A stretch of DNA of 5,732 nucleotides from an uncultured Asticcacaulis sp. (lineage in GTDB: Bacteria > Pseudomonadota > Alphaproteobacteria > Caulobacterales > Caulobacteraceae). Below the pieces are notes generated by a model. The model ran no database searches and had not been told where the DNA came from. It saw nothing but the letters and a program-made list of their open reading frames with translations. Location of the stretch: assembly GCA_946480125.1 (NCBI GenBank), contig CAMLIY010000197.1, positions 1 to 5,732 on the forward strand. The letters run 5' to 3'. This document shows positions 1-5,633 of this stretch, one piece after another. Each line of letters opens with the position of its first letter. Position 1 is the stretch's first letter. Made by a program: the position numbers and the translations under genes.

Positions 1-1
1 T

Positions 2-343
2 GATAATGTCTCCACCATCGCGCAGGCCGACACCACGCCTTCGACGGGGCGTCCTAATCAGGAGGTCGCCTCTGCGGATACCGACAATATGCCGGCTGAT
101 CTTAAAGCGGCGCTGGCGCCGGGGAATAGCAAGGGTTTCGCGGCTGTGAAGCCTGTAACCGTATCGGCGCATGTGCGTGGCAAATCCGCAGCCGAGCTGG
201 TGGCGCAAATCGATTCCGATAATGCCGCTGCCGGCCATGCCTCGGCCAAGAAGGTCGTCAAGCCTGAGCCGAAATCAGCCAAGGCGAAATCAAAGGCCCA
301 GACACCGAAAGCTACGGTGCGCAAGTCTACTCACAAGAAGTAG
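2..343 (+). CDS. C-terminal part of an unidentified Ala/Lys-rich protein (5' end outside the window)
   Basis: The reading frame is open from the left edge to a TAG at 341-343, giving about 113 visible codons, so the true start lies outside the window. An internal ATG at 89 has no convincing ribosome site, and the frame continues upstream of it, so I do not treat it as the start. The visible part is low in complexity: a Thr/Ser/Asp-rich stretch, then a segment with VKPVTVSAHVRGKSAAELVAQ, then a strongly basic tail rich in Lys, Ala and Pro ending THKK. There is no membrane segment, cysteine motif or recognisable catalytic motif. Such tails occur on DNA-, RNA- or cell-wall-associated proteins, but nothing here decides between them and I do not assign a function. 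The gene runs in the same direction as the CorA gene, which begins 58 bp after its stop. Confidence 0.7.
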   Translation, partial: DNVSTIAQADTTPSTGRPNQEVASADTDNMPADLKAALAPGNSKGFAAVKPVTVSAHVRGKSAAELVAQIDSDNAAAGHASAKKVVKPEPKSAKAKSKAQTPKATVRKSTHKK

Positions 344-364
344 GTCTTTACGCCTAATCCCTTT

Positions 365-380
365 AAAGCTACAGAGCTTT
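365..380 (+). terminator. Short hairpin after the first gene (weak terminator candidate)
   Basis: AAAGCT and AGCTTT form a perfect 6-bp stem around a 4-base ACAG loop, 21 bp after the stop of the upstream gene. The stem is AT-rich and only one extra T follows it, so it is at best a weak intrinsic terminator. It could equally be chance, and the upstream gene may be co-transcribed with corA. Confidence 0.25.
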
Positions 381-388
381 TGACCGCC

Positions 389-395
389 AGGGGGA
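389..395 (+). promoter_or_regulatory. Ribosome binding site that fixes the GTG start of corA
   Basis: The purine run AGGGGGA lies 6-7 bases before the GTG at 402. An in-frame TGA at 381-383 closes the frame upstream, and no other start codon lies between it and 402. The GTG is therefore well supported. Confidence 0.75.
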
Positions 396-401
396 TATTG
401 C

Positions 402-1367
402 GTGCTGACACTCCATTCGCAGGGATTTCACCTCGAAGCCGAAGCCGGTGATTTCGATCCGCACACCACATGGATCGATCTTTTCAATCCAACCCGCGAT
501 GAAGAGCTAACACTGGAAGCGCAACTCGGTGTTCTGTTGCCGACGCGCGAGGACATGGATGAGATCGAGGCCTCCAGCCGGCTTTATCTCGAAGAAGGCG
601 CTGCCTTCATGACGGCGCAGGTCGCCTATTTCGGTGGCTTGGCGCAATTGCAGGCCGGCCCGGTGACTTTTGTCCTGACCGGCGGACGTCTCGTCACCAT
701 TCGCTATATCGATCCGGCCTCGTTCAAAATTTTTGGGGATCAGCTTGAAAAGCAGCCGGGGCATTGCGCCGATGGCCCCACAACCTTTCTCAATCTCATC
801 GATGTCATTATTGATCGCACGGCTGATTTGATCGAGAAAACCAGCCACGGCATAGATGAGCTGTCAAAAGAGGTCTTTACCAGCAAGCGCCGGACCAAGC
901 TTGAAAATGTGCTGATCCGCCTGGGCGCAGCACAGAATGATATCGCCAAGGTTCGGGACTCCCTGATATCTCTGGCACGTCTGACGGTATTTGCGGCCGG
1001 GCTTGAGCGGCAGGTTGTCGGCCTCCGTAAAGCCATGGACCTGAAGGAGTTTCATGATCGGCTTCGCATCATGAGCCAGGACGTTGCCAGTCTGAATGAT
1101 CATTCGAGTCATGTATCGGGCCATATCGCTTTCCTGCTCGATGCCGCCCTGGGGCTGATTAATGTCGAGCAGAATAATATCGTCAAGGTGATCTCGATCG
1201 TCTCCGCCATCTTCCTGCCTCTGACCCTGATCGCCAGTATCTACGGTATGAATTTCGACCACATGCCGTTCCTCCATCAGCCCTATGCGTTTGAGGCCGT
1301 GTGTGCGCTGATGATTGCCATCATCATCGGCATGCTGGCCTATTTCAAAGCTAGACGCTGGTTTTAG
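402..1367 (+). CDS. corA: CorA-family magnesium/divalent cation transporter
   Basis: This is an inner-membrane channel of the CorA family, which lets Mg2+ (and often Co2+ or Ni2+) enter as a homopentamer. Its 321 residues match the family's usual length. The N-terminal two thirds (about 1-255) form the cytoplasmic alpha/beta and long-helix domain, with a helix-rich stretch from about 130 to 260. Two C-terminal membrane segments follow, at about 263-281 (VISIVSAIFLPLTLIASI) and 296-315, with a short basic end (KARRWF). The signature GMN motif sits at 282-284 within YGMNF, where it should be, at the end of the first membrane helix. GMN argues against ZntB-type members, which differ here. One oddity is the loop after GMN: it reads DHMPF where most CorA proteins have an acidic MPEL, so the usual glutamate is Phe290, although Asp286 is kept. 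The gene converges on the pentapeptide gene, and no Mg-sensing leader is visible in the short upstream gap. Family assignment is firm; the substrate is inferred. Confidence 0.93.
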   Translation: MLTLHSQGFHLEAEAGDFDPHTTWIDLFNPTRDEELTLEAQLGVLLPTREDMDEIEASSRLYLEEGAAFMTAQVAYFGGLAQLQAGPVTFVLTGGRLVTIRYIDPASFKIFGDQLEKQPGHCADGPTTFLNLIDVIIDRTADLIEKTSHGIDELSKEVFTSKRRTKLENVLIRLGAAQNDIAKVRDSLISLARLTVFAAGLERQVVGLRKAMDLKEFHDRLRIMSQDVASLNDHSSHVSGHIAFLLDAALGLINVEQNNIVKVISIVSAIFLPLTLIASIYGMNFDHMPFLHQPYAFEAVCALMIAIIIGMLAYFKARRWF

Positions 1368-1370
1368 TCG

Positions 1371-1388
1371 TTCGAGAAACTCGAATTT
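1371..1388 (+). terminator. Candidate corA terminator hairpin
   Basis: TTCGAG and CTCGAA form a perfect 6-bp stem around an AAA loop, only three bases after the corA stop, and TTT follows directly. The T tract is short, so this is a modest intrinsic terminator, but its position is right. Confidence 0.45.
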
Positions 1389-1389
1389 C

Positions 1390-1408
1390 AAATTTCTTCA
1401 TGAAATTT
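1390..1408. terminator. Second hairpin between convergent genes
   Basis: AAATTTC and GAAATTT form a perfect 7-bp stem around a 5-base loop, directly behind the previous hairpin. It is AT-rich and so weak alone. Read in either direction it ends in a short T run, so it may add to termination of corA or of the opposing pentapeptide gene. Confidence 0.3.
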
Positions 1409-1471
1409 GGCAAGCGCAACCGGATAACCGGCATAGCGCCCGCCCGAGCCGTTGCGAGGTATCTTCTTAAC

Positions 1472-1510
1472 AAAAAAAAGAGGAAAGAGCCTAGCGCGAG
1501 CCGATTAGGC
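1472..1510 (-). terminator. Possible terminator of the pentapeptide gene
   Basis: On the minus strand, GCCTA and TAGGC (plus positions 1506-1510 and 1489-1493) can pair across a 12-base loop that overlaps the stop codon. Eight consecutive Ts follow (the A run at 1472-1479 on the plus strand). The T run is about 9 bases from the stem, which is farther than usual, so the call is tentative. Confidence 0.3.
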
Positions 1511-2701
1511 GCGTTCCGTCAGCATGTAATTGCAGCCCTTGTCTGTGACATGCTCGGTGACGGCTTCCAGCATCCGGGCGCGGGTCAGGTCGGCATTGGA
1601 GAGATTGGCATGGTTGAGAATGGCGCGGGAGAGATCGCTGCGCATCAGCCGGCCGCCACCCAGATCAAGCGGACCGAGATTGGCGCCGGTGAGATTGGCA
1701 TGATTTAATTTCGCGCCAATCAGCCGTGCGCCCCGCAGATCGGCGCCGGAGAGGTTGCAGCGGCGCAGGTCGGCATTGGCCAGGTTGGCGCCCTGAAGCT
1801 CGATACCGCTGAGATCCAGCCCGAAAAGGATGGCGCCATCGGCCTCCAGCATGGTCAATACGCGTTTGCGCATGTCGCCGGCCAGGCGGAAATCGACGCC
1901 GGACAGGGTTTGCCGGCTGCCCTTGGCGCCGCCGGTTTTCGCCCAGTCCTCATGCAAGGCCACAAATGCGCTCAAGGGCCGCTCATCGATGAAAACGTCC
2001 TGCGGTTCGCCCAGCATGCTTGTGGTATCGGCTTCGCGCAGATTGCAACCCGATGTCGTAACATTGATCATGATCGCATCTGTCATGTTGGCGCCAGCGA
2101 CATCGGCGCCCATAAGGTCCGCGCCGGTCAGGTTAGCCCCACTGAGATTGGCCTTGCGCAGCCTGGCCTGTGACATGATCGCGCCGCTGAGATTGGCATC
2201 ACTGAAATCGGCTGAAATCGCCTGCATGCCATTCATCCGCGCGCCGGAAAGGTCAGCGCCGCTGAATATGGCGTGATCCATTTCACCGGAACGTTTTTCA
2301 TGTTTCATCAGGCGCAGGCCCTGCTTCTCATCCTTGAAGGCGATCATGCCTTCGCGCAGATCGGCCCCGATCAGTGACGCCGCGGTCAGATTGGCGCCTC
2401 GCAGACACGCCCCGCGCAGATCAGCGCGATCAAGACGGGCAAAGCGCAGGTCGGCATTGCGCAGGTCGCAACCGTAGAGATTGGCACGCATAAGATTGAC
2501 GTCGCGCAGAGAGGCGCCGTACAGCCGGGCGCCCGTCATATTGGCATCGCTCAGGTCAATACCTTCCAGCTTCATATCTGTCAGATCGATGTAGGACAGA
2601 TTGGCAACCCGTCCCCCCGGTTTGCGCAGCTTATAAAGGCTGTGGGCTTCCAGCATATGGCGGAGCGAGCCTTGGTCGAGCATTTGCAGCGTAGTGGACA
2701 T
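1505..2701 (-). CDS. Pentapeptide-repeat protein with three repeat blocks
   Basis: The protein has 398 residues and is dominated by A(D/N)LXX-type five-residue repeats, which in this family fold into a right-handed quadrilateral beta-helix. Three blocks are visible: about residues 33-117, 143-228 and 290-380. The first two are separated by a charged Lys/Glu-rich break (about 118-142). The second and third are separated by a longer, apparently globular insert (about 229-289) containing aromatic residues and a KRVLTMLEADG stretch. The N terminus (about 1-30) is non-repetitive and there is no signal peptide or membrane segment, so a cytosolic location is likely. Some family members mimic DNA and protect gyrase (Qnr/MfpA), but those are shorter and I see no specific reason to assign that role; a scaffold or binding function is equally possible. 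The ATG at 2701 is chosen because AGG lies just upstream and the next Met codons (residues 7 and 16) have no better site. The gene has its own promoter candidate and lies downstream of the zur terminator. Confidence 0.88.
   Translation of the reverse strand: MSTTLQMLDQGSLRHMLEAHSLYKLRKPGGRVANLSYIDLTDMKLEGIDLSDANMTGARLYGASLRDVNLMRANLYGCDLRNADLRFARLDRADLRGACLRGANLTAASLIGADLREGMIAFKDEKQGLRLMKHEKRSGEMDHAIFSGADLSGARMNGMQAISADFSDANLSGAIMSQARLRKANLSGANLTGADLMGADVAGANMTDAIMINVTTSGCNLREADTTSMLGEPQDVFIDERPLSAFVALHEDWAKTGGAKGSRQTLSGVDFRLAGDMRKRVLTMLEADGAILFGLDLSGIELQGANLANADLRRCNLSGADLRGARLIGAKLNHANLTGANLGPLDLGGGRLMRSDLSRAILNHANLSNADLTRARMLEAVTEHVTDKGCNYMLTERA
1562..2605 (-). repeat. 15-bp-periodic coding repeats of the pentapeptide protein
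   Basis: Three stretches (about 1562-1834, 2018-2275 and 2351-2605) show a 15-bp period on the DNA, with recurring fragments such as GGCGCC, GAGATTGGC and GCGCAG on the plus strand. These encode the five-residue repeats. The copies are diverged, which suggests old duplication under protein-level selection, not a recent tandem expansion. Confidence 0.8.
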
Positions 2702-2749
2702 CTTGCGCCTGGGAAGGATCGCCCTGGTGGCGATATTGTGATCTCAAAC

Positions 2750-2762
2750 GCAATAATATTGC
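2750..2762. promoter_or_regulatory. Perfect 13-bp palindrome upstream of the pentapeptide gene
   Basis: GCAATA and TATTGC flank a single central A, giving a perfect dyad about 50 bp upstream of the pentapeptide start. It overlaps the best -10 candidate, the usual place for a repressor site. Its central AATAATAT is shared with the dyads between zur and the receptor, but the outer bases differ (GC in place of TGT/ACA), so I do not call it a Zur box. Confidence 0.35.
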
Positions 2763-2779
2763 TGCCTGAGTCGTGGCAA
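2753..2779 (-). promoter_or_regulatory. Candidate promoter of the pentapeptide gene
   Basis: On the minus strand, TTGCCA (2779-2774) matches the sigma-70-type -35 box at 5 of 6 bases and TATTAT (2758-2753) matches the -10 box at 5 of 6. The spacer is 15 bp, shorter than ideal. It lies between the zur terminator and the pentapeptide ATG, so it would give that gene separate transcription. Confidence 0.35.
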
Positions 2780-2802
2780 GCGCATTTTGTACTATCGTTG
2801 CT

Positions 2803-2836
2803 AAAAACAACCCGATCTTTCGGTTCGGGCGGGTTG
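2803..2836 (-). terminator. Intrinsic terminator of zur
   Basis: On the minus strand, CAACCCG and CGGGTTG form a perfect 7-bp stem (2836-2830 with 2814-2808), followed at once by TTTTT (2807-2803). The 15-base loop allows an alternative inner stem CCCGA/TCGGG. It begins 17 bp after the zur stop codon. This is the clearest intrinsic terminator in the window and should separate zur from the pentapeptide gene. Confidence 0.75.
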
Positions 2837-2853
2837 ATTGTCTCAGGCGCTAA

Positions 2854-3339
2854 TTAGGGCGCAACCTGACAGGCCTGGCAGAGGCCCCGGGCTTCCAGGG
2901 TGATATGGTTGATCTTGAAGCCGGTTTGGGCGGCGCGCATTTCGACATCGGCCACGTTAGGAATGGCGATTTCTTCGCTCTGGCCGCAGCATTCGCACAA
3001 CAGGAAGCCGGCTGTATGCTTATGATCGTGCGTATCGCAGGCGACAAAGGCGTTGAGGCTTTCGATACGGTGGATCAGGCCCATCTGTTCGAGGAAGGAA
3101 AGGGCGCGATAGACCGTCGGCGGTTTGGCCGCGCCTTCCGGATGGAAACGATCAATAACATCATAAGCCTTGATCGGACCATTGGCTTCAAGGATCAGCT
3201 CATAGGTACGCAGACGCGAAGATGTCATGCGCTCACCGGCGTCGATACACATCCGTTGCGCATCTGCCAAACGTGACGCGCGCGCGATGGGCGTCTGGGC
3301 ATGATCGTGATCATGAGTGTGTTCGCAGCTTTGGCTCAT
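2854..3339 (-). CDS. zur: Zinc uptake regulator, Fur family (Zur)
   Basis: This is a cytosolic metal-dependent repressor that, with Zn(II) bound, sits on operators of zinc-uptake genes. Its 161 residues are normal for the family. The N terminus carries a Cys/His cluster (C5, H7, H9, H11, H13). A winged-helix DNA-binding domain covers about 25-93, with the Fur-type recognition helix PPTVYRALSFLEQMGLIHR. The dimerisation and metal domain follows. Aligned from memory with E. coli Zur, the regulatory zinc ligands H77, C88, H96 and E111 correspond to H90, C101, H108 and E123. The structural-zinc pairs are the CECC cysteines 115 and 118 and the C-terminal 154 and 157 (CQAC). These ligands favour Zur over Fur, Mur or PerR. 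It is divergent from a ZnuD-like receptor with Zur-type dyads between them, which supports the call and suggests autoregulation. The ATG at 3339 is bounded by an in-frame TAA 12 bp upstream. Its AGGG abuts the start codon, an unusually tight ribosome-site spacing. Confidence 0.92.
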   Translation of the reverse strand: MSQSCEHTHDHDHAQTPIARASRLADAQRMCIDAGERMTSSRLRTYELILEANGPIKAYDVIDRFHPEGAAKPPTVYRALSFLEQMGLIHRIESLNAFVACDTHDHKHTAGFLLCECCGQSEEIAIPNVADVEMRAAQTGFKINHITLEARGLCQACQVAP

Positions 3340-3383
3340 CCCTACAATTTAGGCGGACTCACTGCATTTCGCAAGTTCCACAA

Positions 3384-3402
3384 AATGTAATAATATAACA
3401 TT
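3384..3402. promoter_or_regulatory. Zur box 1 (zur-proximal dyad)
   Basis: ATGTAATAATATAACAT (3385-3401) is a near-perfect 17-bp dyad: outside the central base only one pair (positions 5 and 13) fails, and one further A/T pair extends it to 19 bp. Its AT-rich ATGT...ACAT form resembles known Zur operators. It lies 46 bp before the zur start codon, in the range where it could block zur transcription. Binding is inferred from form and context. Confidence 0.72.
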
Positions 3403-3407
3403 ATGTC

Positions 3408-3436
3408 TTGACGCTCGTTATATTATTACATAACAA
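3408..3436 (+). promoter_or_regulatory. Promoter of the TonB-dependent receptor
   Basis: TTGACG (3408-3413) matches the -35 consensus at 5 of 6 bases. A 17-bp spacer leads to TAACAA (3431-3436), a weak -10 box. The spacer is almost filled by the second Zur dyad, so bound Zur would exclude RNA polymerase. Transcription would start at about 3443, giving a leader of roughly 25 bases. Confidence 0.5.
3415..3434. promoter_or_regulatory. Zur box 2 (receptor-proximal dyad)
   Basis: GTTATATTATTACAT (3417-3431) is the exact reverse complement of 15 bases of box 1 (3385-3399). The outer left bases are TC instead of AT, so the left half-site is slightly degenerate. An alternative overlapping dyad, GTTAT...ATAAC, spans 3417-3434. 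The centres of boxes 1 and 2 are about 30 bp apart, close to three helical turns, so two bound dimers would lie on the same DNA face. Confidence 0.7.
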
Positions 3437-3456
3437 TTGCCGCAATGCAATATTCT

Positions 3457-3461
3457 GAGGA
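3457..3461 (+). promoter_or_regulatory. Ribosome binding site of the receptor gene
   Basis: GAGGA lies six bases before the ATG at 3468, standard Shine-Dalgarno spacing, and supports this start, which also gives a proper signal peptide. Confidence 0.75.
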
Positions 3462-3467
3462 CTTCAT

Positions 3468-5468
3468 ATGCGTCATTTCAAATCTGTGCCTCTCGCCGGT
3501 CTGTCTCTGTTGGCTCTAACCACCGGAATGGCCCAAGCCGCTGATACGGCGCCCGCACCCCAGGACACCCCGCGGGAAATTGTCATCACAGGCTCCGGTT
3601 ACCGCATTCCAAAGGATGCGCTGATGTCGCATGTCGATATCCTGACGCGCGACCAGATCGACCAGAAGCCCGCCGCGGGCCTCGGCGACATGCTGGCCTA
3701 TTTGCCCGGCATTCGCTCCTCCAGCTTCGCACCGGGCGCCAGCCGGCCGATGATCCGCGGCCTCGATGGCTTCCGCGTGCTGGTGCTCAATAACGGCATG
3801 GGCGTGGTTGATGTCTCGGCCCTGTCGCCCGATCACGCGGTGCCGTCTTCCCCAACCGAGGCCAAGCGTATCGAGGTGTTGCGCGGGCCTTCGGCGCTGG
3901 CCTATGGCGGCAATGCCATCGGCGGCATCGTGAATGTGATCGATGACCGCATTCCTTCGGTTGCGCCGGAAAAAGGCTATGAAGGCACGGCCACGCTTCA
4001 GGCGTCGTCGGTCGATCAGGGTCTGCAAGGGGCCTTCGACATCAAGGCGGGAAAAGGGCCGTGGGTGTTTACTTTTGATGCCTTCAAGCACAAGACCTCG
4101 GATTACAGCATCCCGGTGCCGGCCGAGACCCTGGCCTATACCGAAGCCAATGGCCTGCCGGCAGACACGAGCGATAAGCAGCATAATTCCTTCCAGGATA
4201 TGAAGAATGTCGGTGCCGGGGTCAGCTATGTCGGTGATTTCGGCTATGTCGGCCTGAGCTATAAAAAGACCGACTATCTCTACGGCACCGCCATCGATTC
4301 TGATGTGTCCATCGACCTGCACCAGACGCGCTGGGATGCGCGTGGCGCTTTCAACCTGAATTGGGCGGGCTTCAATCGCCTGGATGCCTCGGCCGGCTAT
4401 TCCGACTATGACCATGCCGAGATCGAGGACGGCGCGTTCGGCACGCAGTTTCTTTCCAAGGGCAGCGAATTTCGCACGGCCCTGATCCGCGACGGCCAGG
4501 GCAAGTGGAGCGGTACGGTCGGCCTGTCTGGCCTCAAGCGCGATTTCGAGGCCATCGGTGACGAAGCCTTCGTGCCTTCGACCACCACCAAACAGGCCGG
4601 CATCTTCTCGCAATATCGCTATGATACTGGCGCCTGGGGGCTGGAAGGCGGGGCGCGGGTCGATGATACGCAACTGACCTCGGCCGCCACGGCCTATGAC
4701 AAGGATTTCAACACTCTGTCGGCCTCATTGGGCGGTTTCTACCGGCCTTCGGACCACAGCTTTGTCGGCCTTAGCCTGACGCGTTCCGAGCGCGCGCCGT
4801 CCGATGTGGAGCTACTGGCCGATGGCCCGCATGACGGCACCGGCCAGTTCATCATCGGCGATCCGAATTTCCGTACAGAGGTCGGTTACTCGCTCGAATT
4901 GACCGGCCATGTGCTGGTCGATCATGACAACCGTTTCGCCATCGACGCCCACATCTATACCAGTCATTTCGACAACTTCATCGATCTGCGCCCTACCGGC
5001 GCGGTCGATGACGGCCTGCCGGTCTTCCACTATGTCCAGACCGATGCCGATCTTTATGGTGTGGAATTTGAGGCCAATACCCGCCTGTTTACCCTCGGCA
5101 CACAGGCCATAGCGCTGGATGTCGCCTATGATTATGTTCACGGCCAGACCCGCATCGGGCCCATCATCCGCATTCCGCCCCAGGCCCTGACCCTCAAGCT
5201 GGAAAGCAAGGGCGGCAAATGGGATTCCTATTTCGAGGTGCGCGGCGTCGACGCCCGCAAGGACCGCCTGGCCGCCTTCGAGACGCCGACCGATGGCTAT
5301 GTTACGGCCAATATCTTTACCTCGTACAAGATCAGGCCGGATACCTCGCTGTTTGCCGAGGTGCGCAATATAGGCGATGTCGAGATGCGCGAGGCGACGA
5401 GCAGCACCAAGGACGCTGTTGTTGACCCCGGTCGCAATCTGCGCGTGGGACTGGTTTATAACTTTTAG
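3468..5468 (+). CDS. znuD: TonB-dependent outer membrane receptor, ZnuD-like (probable zinc uptake)
   Basis: This 666-residue outer membrane beta-barrel probably imports zinc, or a zinc complex, using energy passed from TonB-ExbBD. Residues 1-24/25 form a signal peptide with a basic start, a hydrophobic core and AQA at the cleavage site. A likely TonB box follows (REIVITG, about 36-42), then the plug domain at about 47-160. The plug shows RPMIRGLDGFRVLVL, SPDHA (120-124), the conserved RIEVLRGPSALAYG (134-147) and IGGIVNVID (151-159). The SPDHA-to-RGP stretch and the downstream ERAP...GPHDGT (441-458) and ETPTDGY (605-611) segments resemble Neisseria ZnuD-type receptors as I recall them. The barrel spans about 172-666 and ends LVYNF, the terminal Phe expected for Bam recognition. 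Likely outer loops are rich in Asp and Glu with scattered His (for example around 275-290, 310-325 and 452-460); they are not the long His-rich loops of Neisseria ZnuD. Control by the adjacent Zur is strongly suggested by the dyads over its promoter. A receptor for another metal complex is possible. Confidence 0.88.
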   Translation: MRHFKSVPLAGLSLLALTTGMAQAADTAPAPQDTPREIVITGSGYRIPKDALMSHVDILTRDQIDQKPAAGLGDMLAYLPGIRSSSFAPGASRPMIRGLDGFRVLVLNNGMGVVDVSALSPDHAVPSSPTEAKRIEVLRGPSALAYGGNAIGGIVNVIDDRIPSVAPEKGYEGTATLQASSVDQGLQGAFDIKAGKGPWVFTFDAFKHKTSDYSIPVPAETLAYTEANGLPADTSDKQHNSFQDMKNVGAGVSYVGDFGYVGLSYKKTDYLYGTAIDSDVSIDLHQTRWDARGAFNLNWAGFNRLDASAGYSDYDHAEIEDGAFGTQFLSKGSEFRTALIRDGQGKWSGTVGLSGLKRDFEAIGDEAFVPSTTTKQAGIFSQYRYDTGAWGLEGGARVDDTQLTSAATAYDKDFNTLSASLGGFYRPSDHSFVGLSLTRSERAPSDVELLADGPHDGTGQFIIGDPNFRTEVGYSLELTGHVLVDHDNRFAIDAHIYTSHFDNFIDLRPTGAVDDGLPVFHYVQTDADLYGVEFEANTRLFTLGTQAIALDVAYDYVHGQTRIGPIIRIPPQALTLKLESKGGKWDSYFEVRGVDARKDRLAAFETPTDGYVTANIFTSYKIRPDTSLFAEVRNIGDVEMREATSSTKDAVVDPGRNLRVGLVYNF

Positions 5469-5477
5469 GAAGCAAGA

Positions 5478-5633
5478 CACCCCACCACCATCGCTGCGCA
5501 ATGGTCCCCGGCACCGGCTGCCCGGCTCTCCAACAAGTTGGGGAGATATAAGAAAAGAAAATTCGCTCTTACCTATACCTCTCCGGCTATGCCGGGGAGG
5601 AGAGCGACGCGGGCTTATGCGTTGGTGGTGGTG
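5478..5633. repeat. Intergenic palindromic element made of four hairpins with complementary ends
   Basis: Ten bases after the receptor stop begins about 156 bp of closely packed inverted repeats. Hairpin 1 (5487-5505) pairs ACCAT with ATGGT. Hairpin 2 (5508-5525) pairs CCGGCA with TGCCCGG around one bulge. Hairpin 3 (5526-5545) has a 9-pair stem CTCTCCAAC/GTTGGGGAG with one G-T pair. Hairpin 4 has a 10-pair core (5578-5600, CCTCTCCGGC/GCCGGGGAGG, one G-T pair) and an outer stem CGCTCT/AGAGCG (5564-5569 with 5601-5606). The block is bounded by CACCACCA (5483-5490) and TGGTGGTG (5623-5630), which are complementary. No coding frame or RNA-gene signature fits. The form resembles repetitive intergenic palindromes of alphaproteobacteria; it may also act as the receptor gene's 3' end, although no T tract follows a stem. 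Confidence 0.55.

Noticed and set aside
864..1391. A 175-codon minus-strand open frame inside corA
   Set aside because: The opposite strand encodes CorA with its membrane helices and GMN motif; the His/Asp-rich translation is a shadow.
1400..2276. Plus-strand open frames opposite the pentapeptide gene
   Set aside because: Their repetitive translations (GAGEIG- and RSAP-type) come from reading the 15-bp coding repeats on the wrong strand.
1562..2605. Regular repetition that could suggest a CRISPR array or minisatellite
   Set aside because: The period is 15 bp, the copies are diverged and in frame, and they encode A(D/N)LXX pentapeptides. There are no spacer-repeat units of CRISPR size.
2854..3339. 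Fur or PerR identity for the Fur-family regulator
   Set aside because: The Cys/His/Glu ligand set (H90, C101, H108, E123 plus two CxxC pairs) aligns with Zur, and the neighbour is a ZnuD-like receptor.
3385..3431. The 15-bp inverted repeat as an RNA attenuator hairpin for the receptor
   Set aside because: The best promoter would start transcription at about 3443, downstream of the repeat, so the stem would not be in the receptor mRNA.
3516..4673. A 385-codon open frame on the minus strand inside the receptor gene
   Set aside because: It is antisense to a gene with a signal peptide, plug and barrel motifs and a good ribosome site. Its translation shows no domain and has the composition typical of shadow frames in GC-rich DNA.
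4812..5501. A 229-codon minus-strand open frame overlapping the 3' end of the receptor gene
   Set aside because: It mirrors the receptor coding sequence, has no recognisable motif and no convincing start, and overlaps the intergenic hairpin block.
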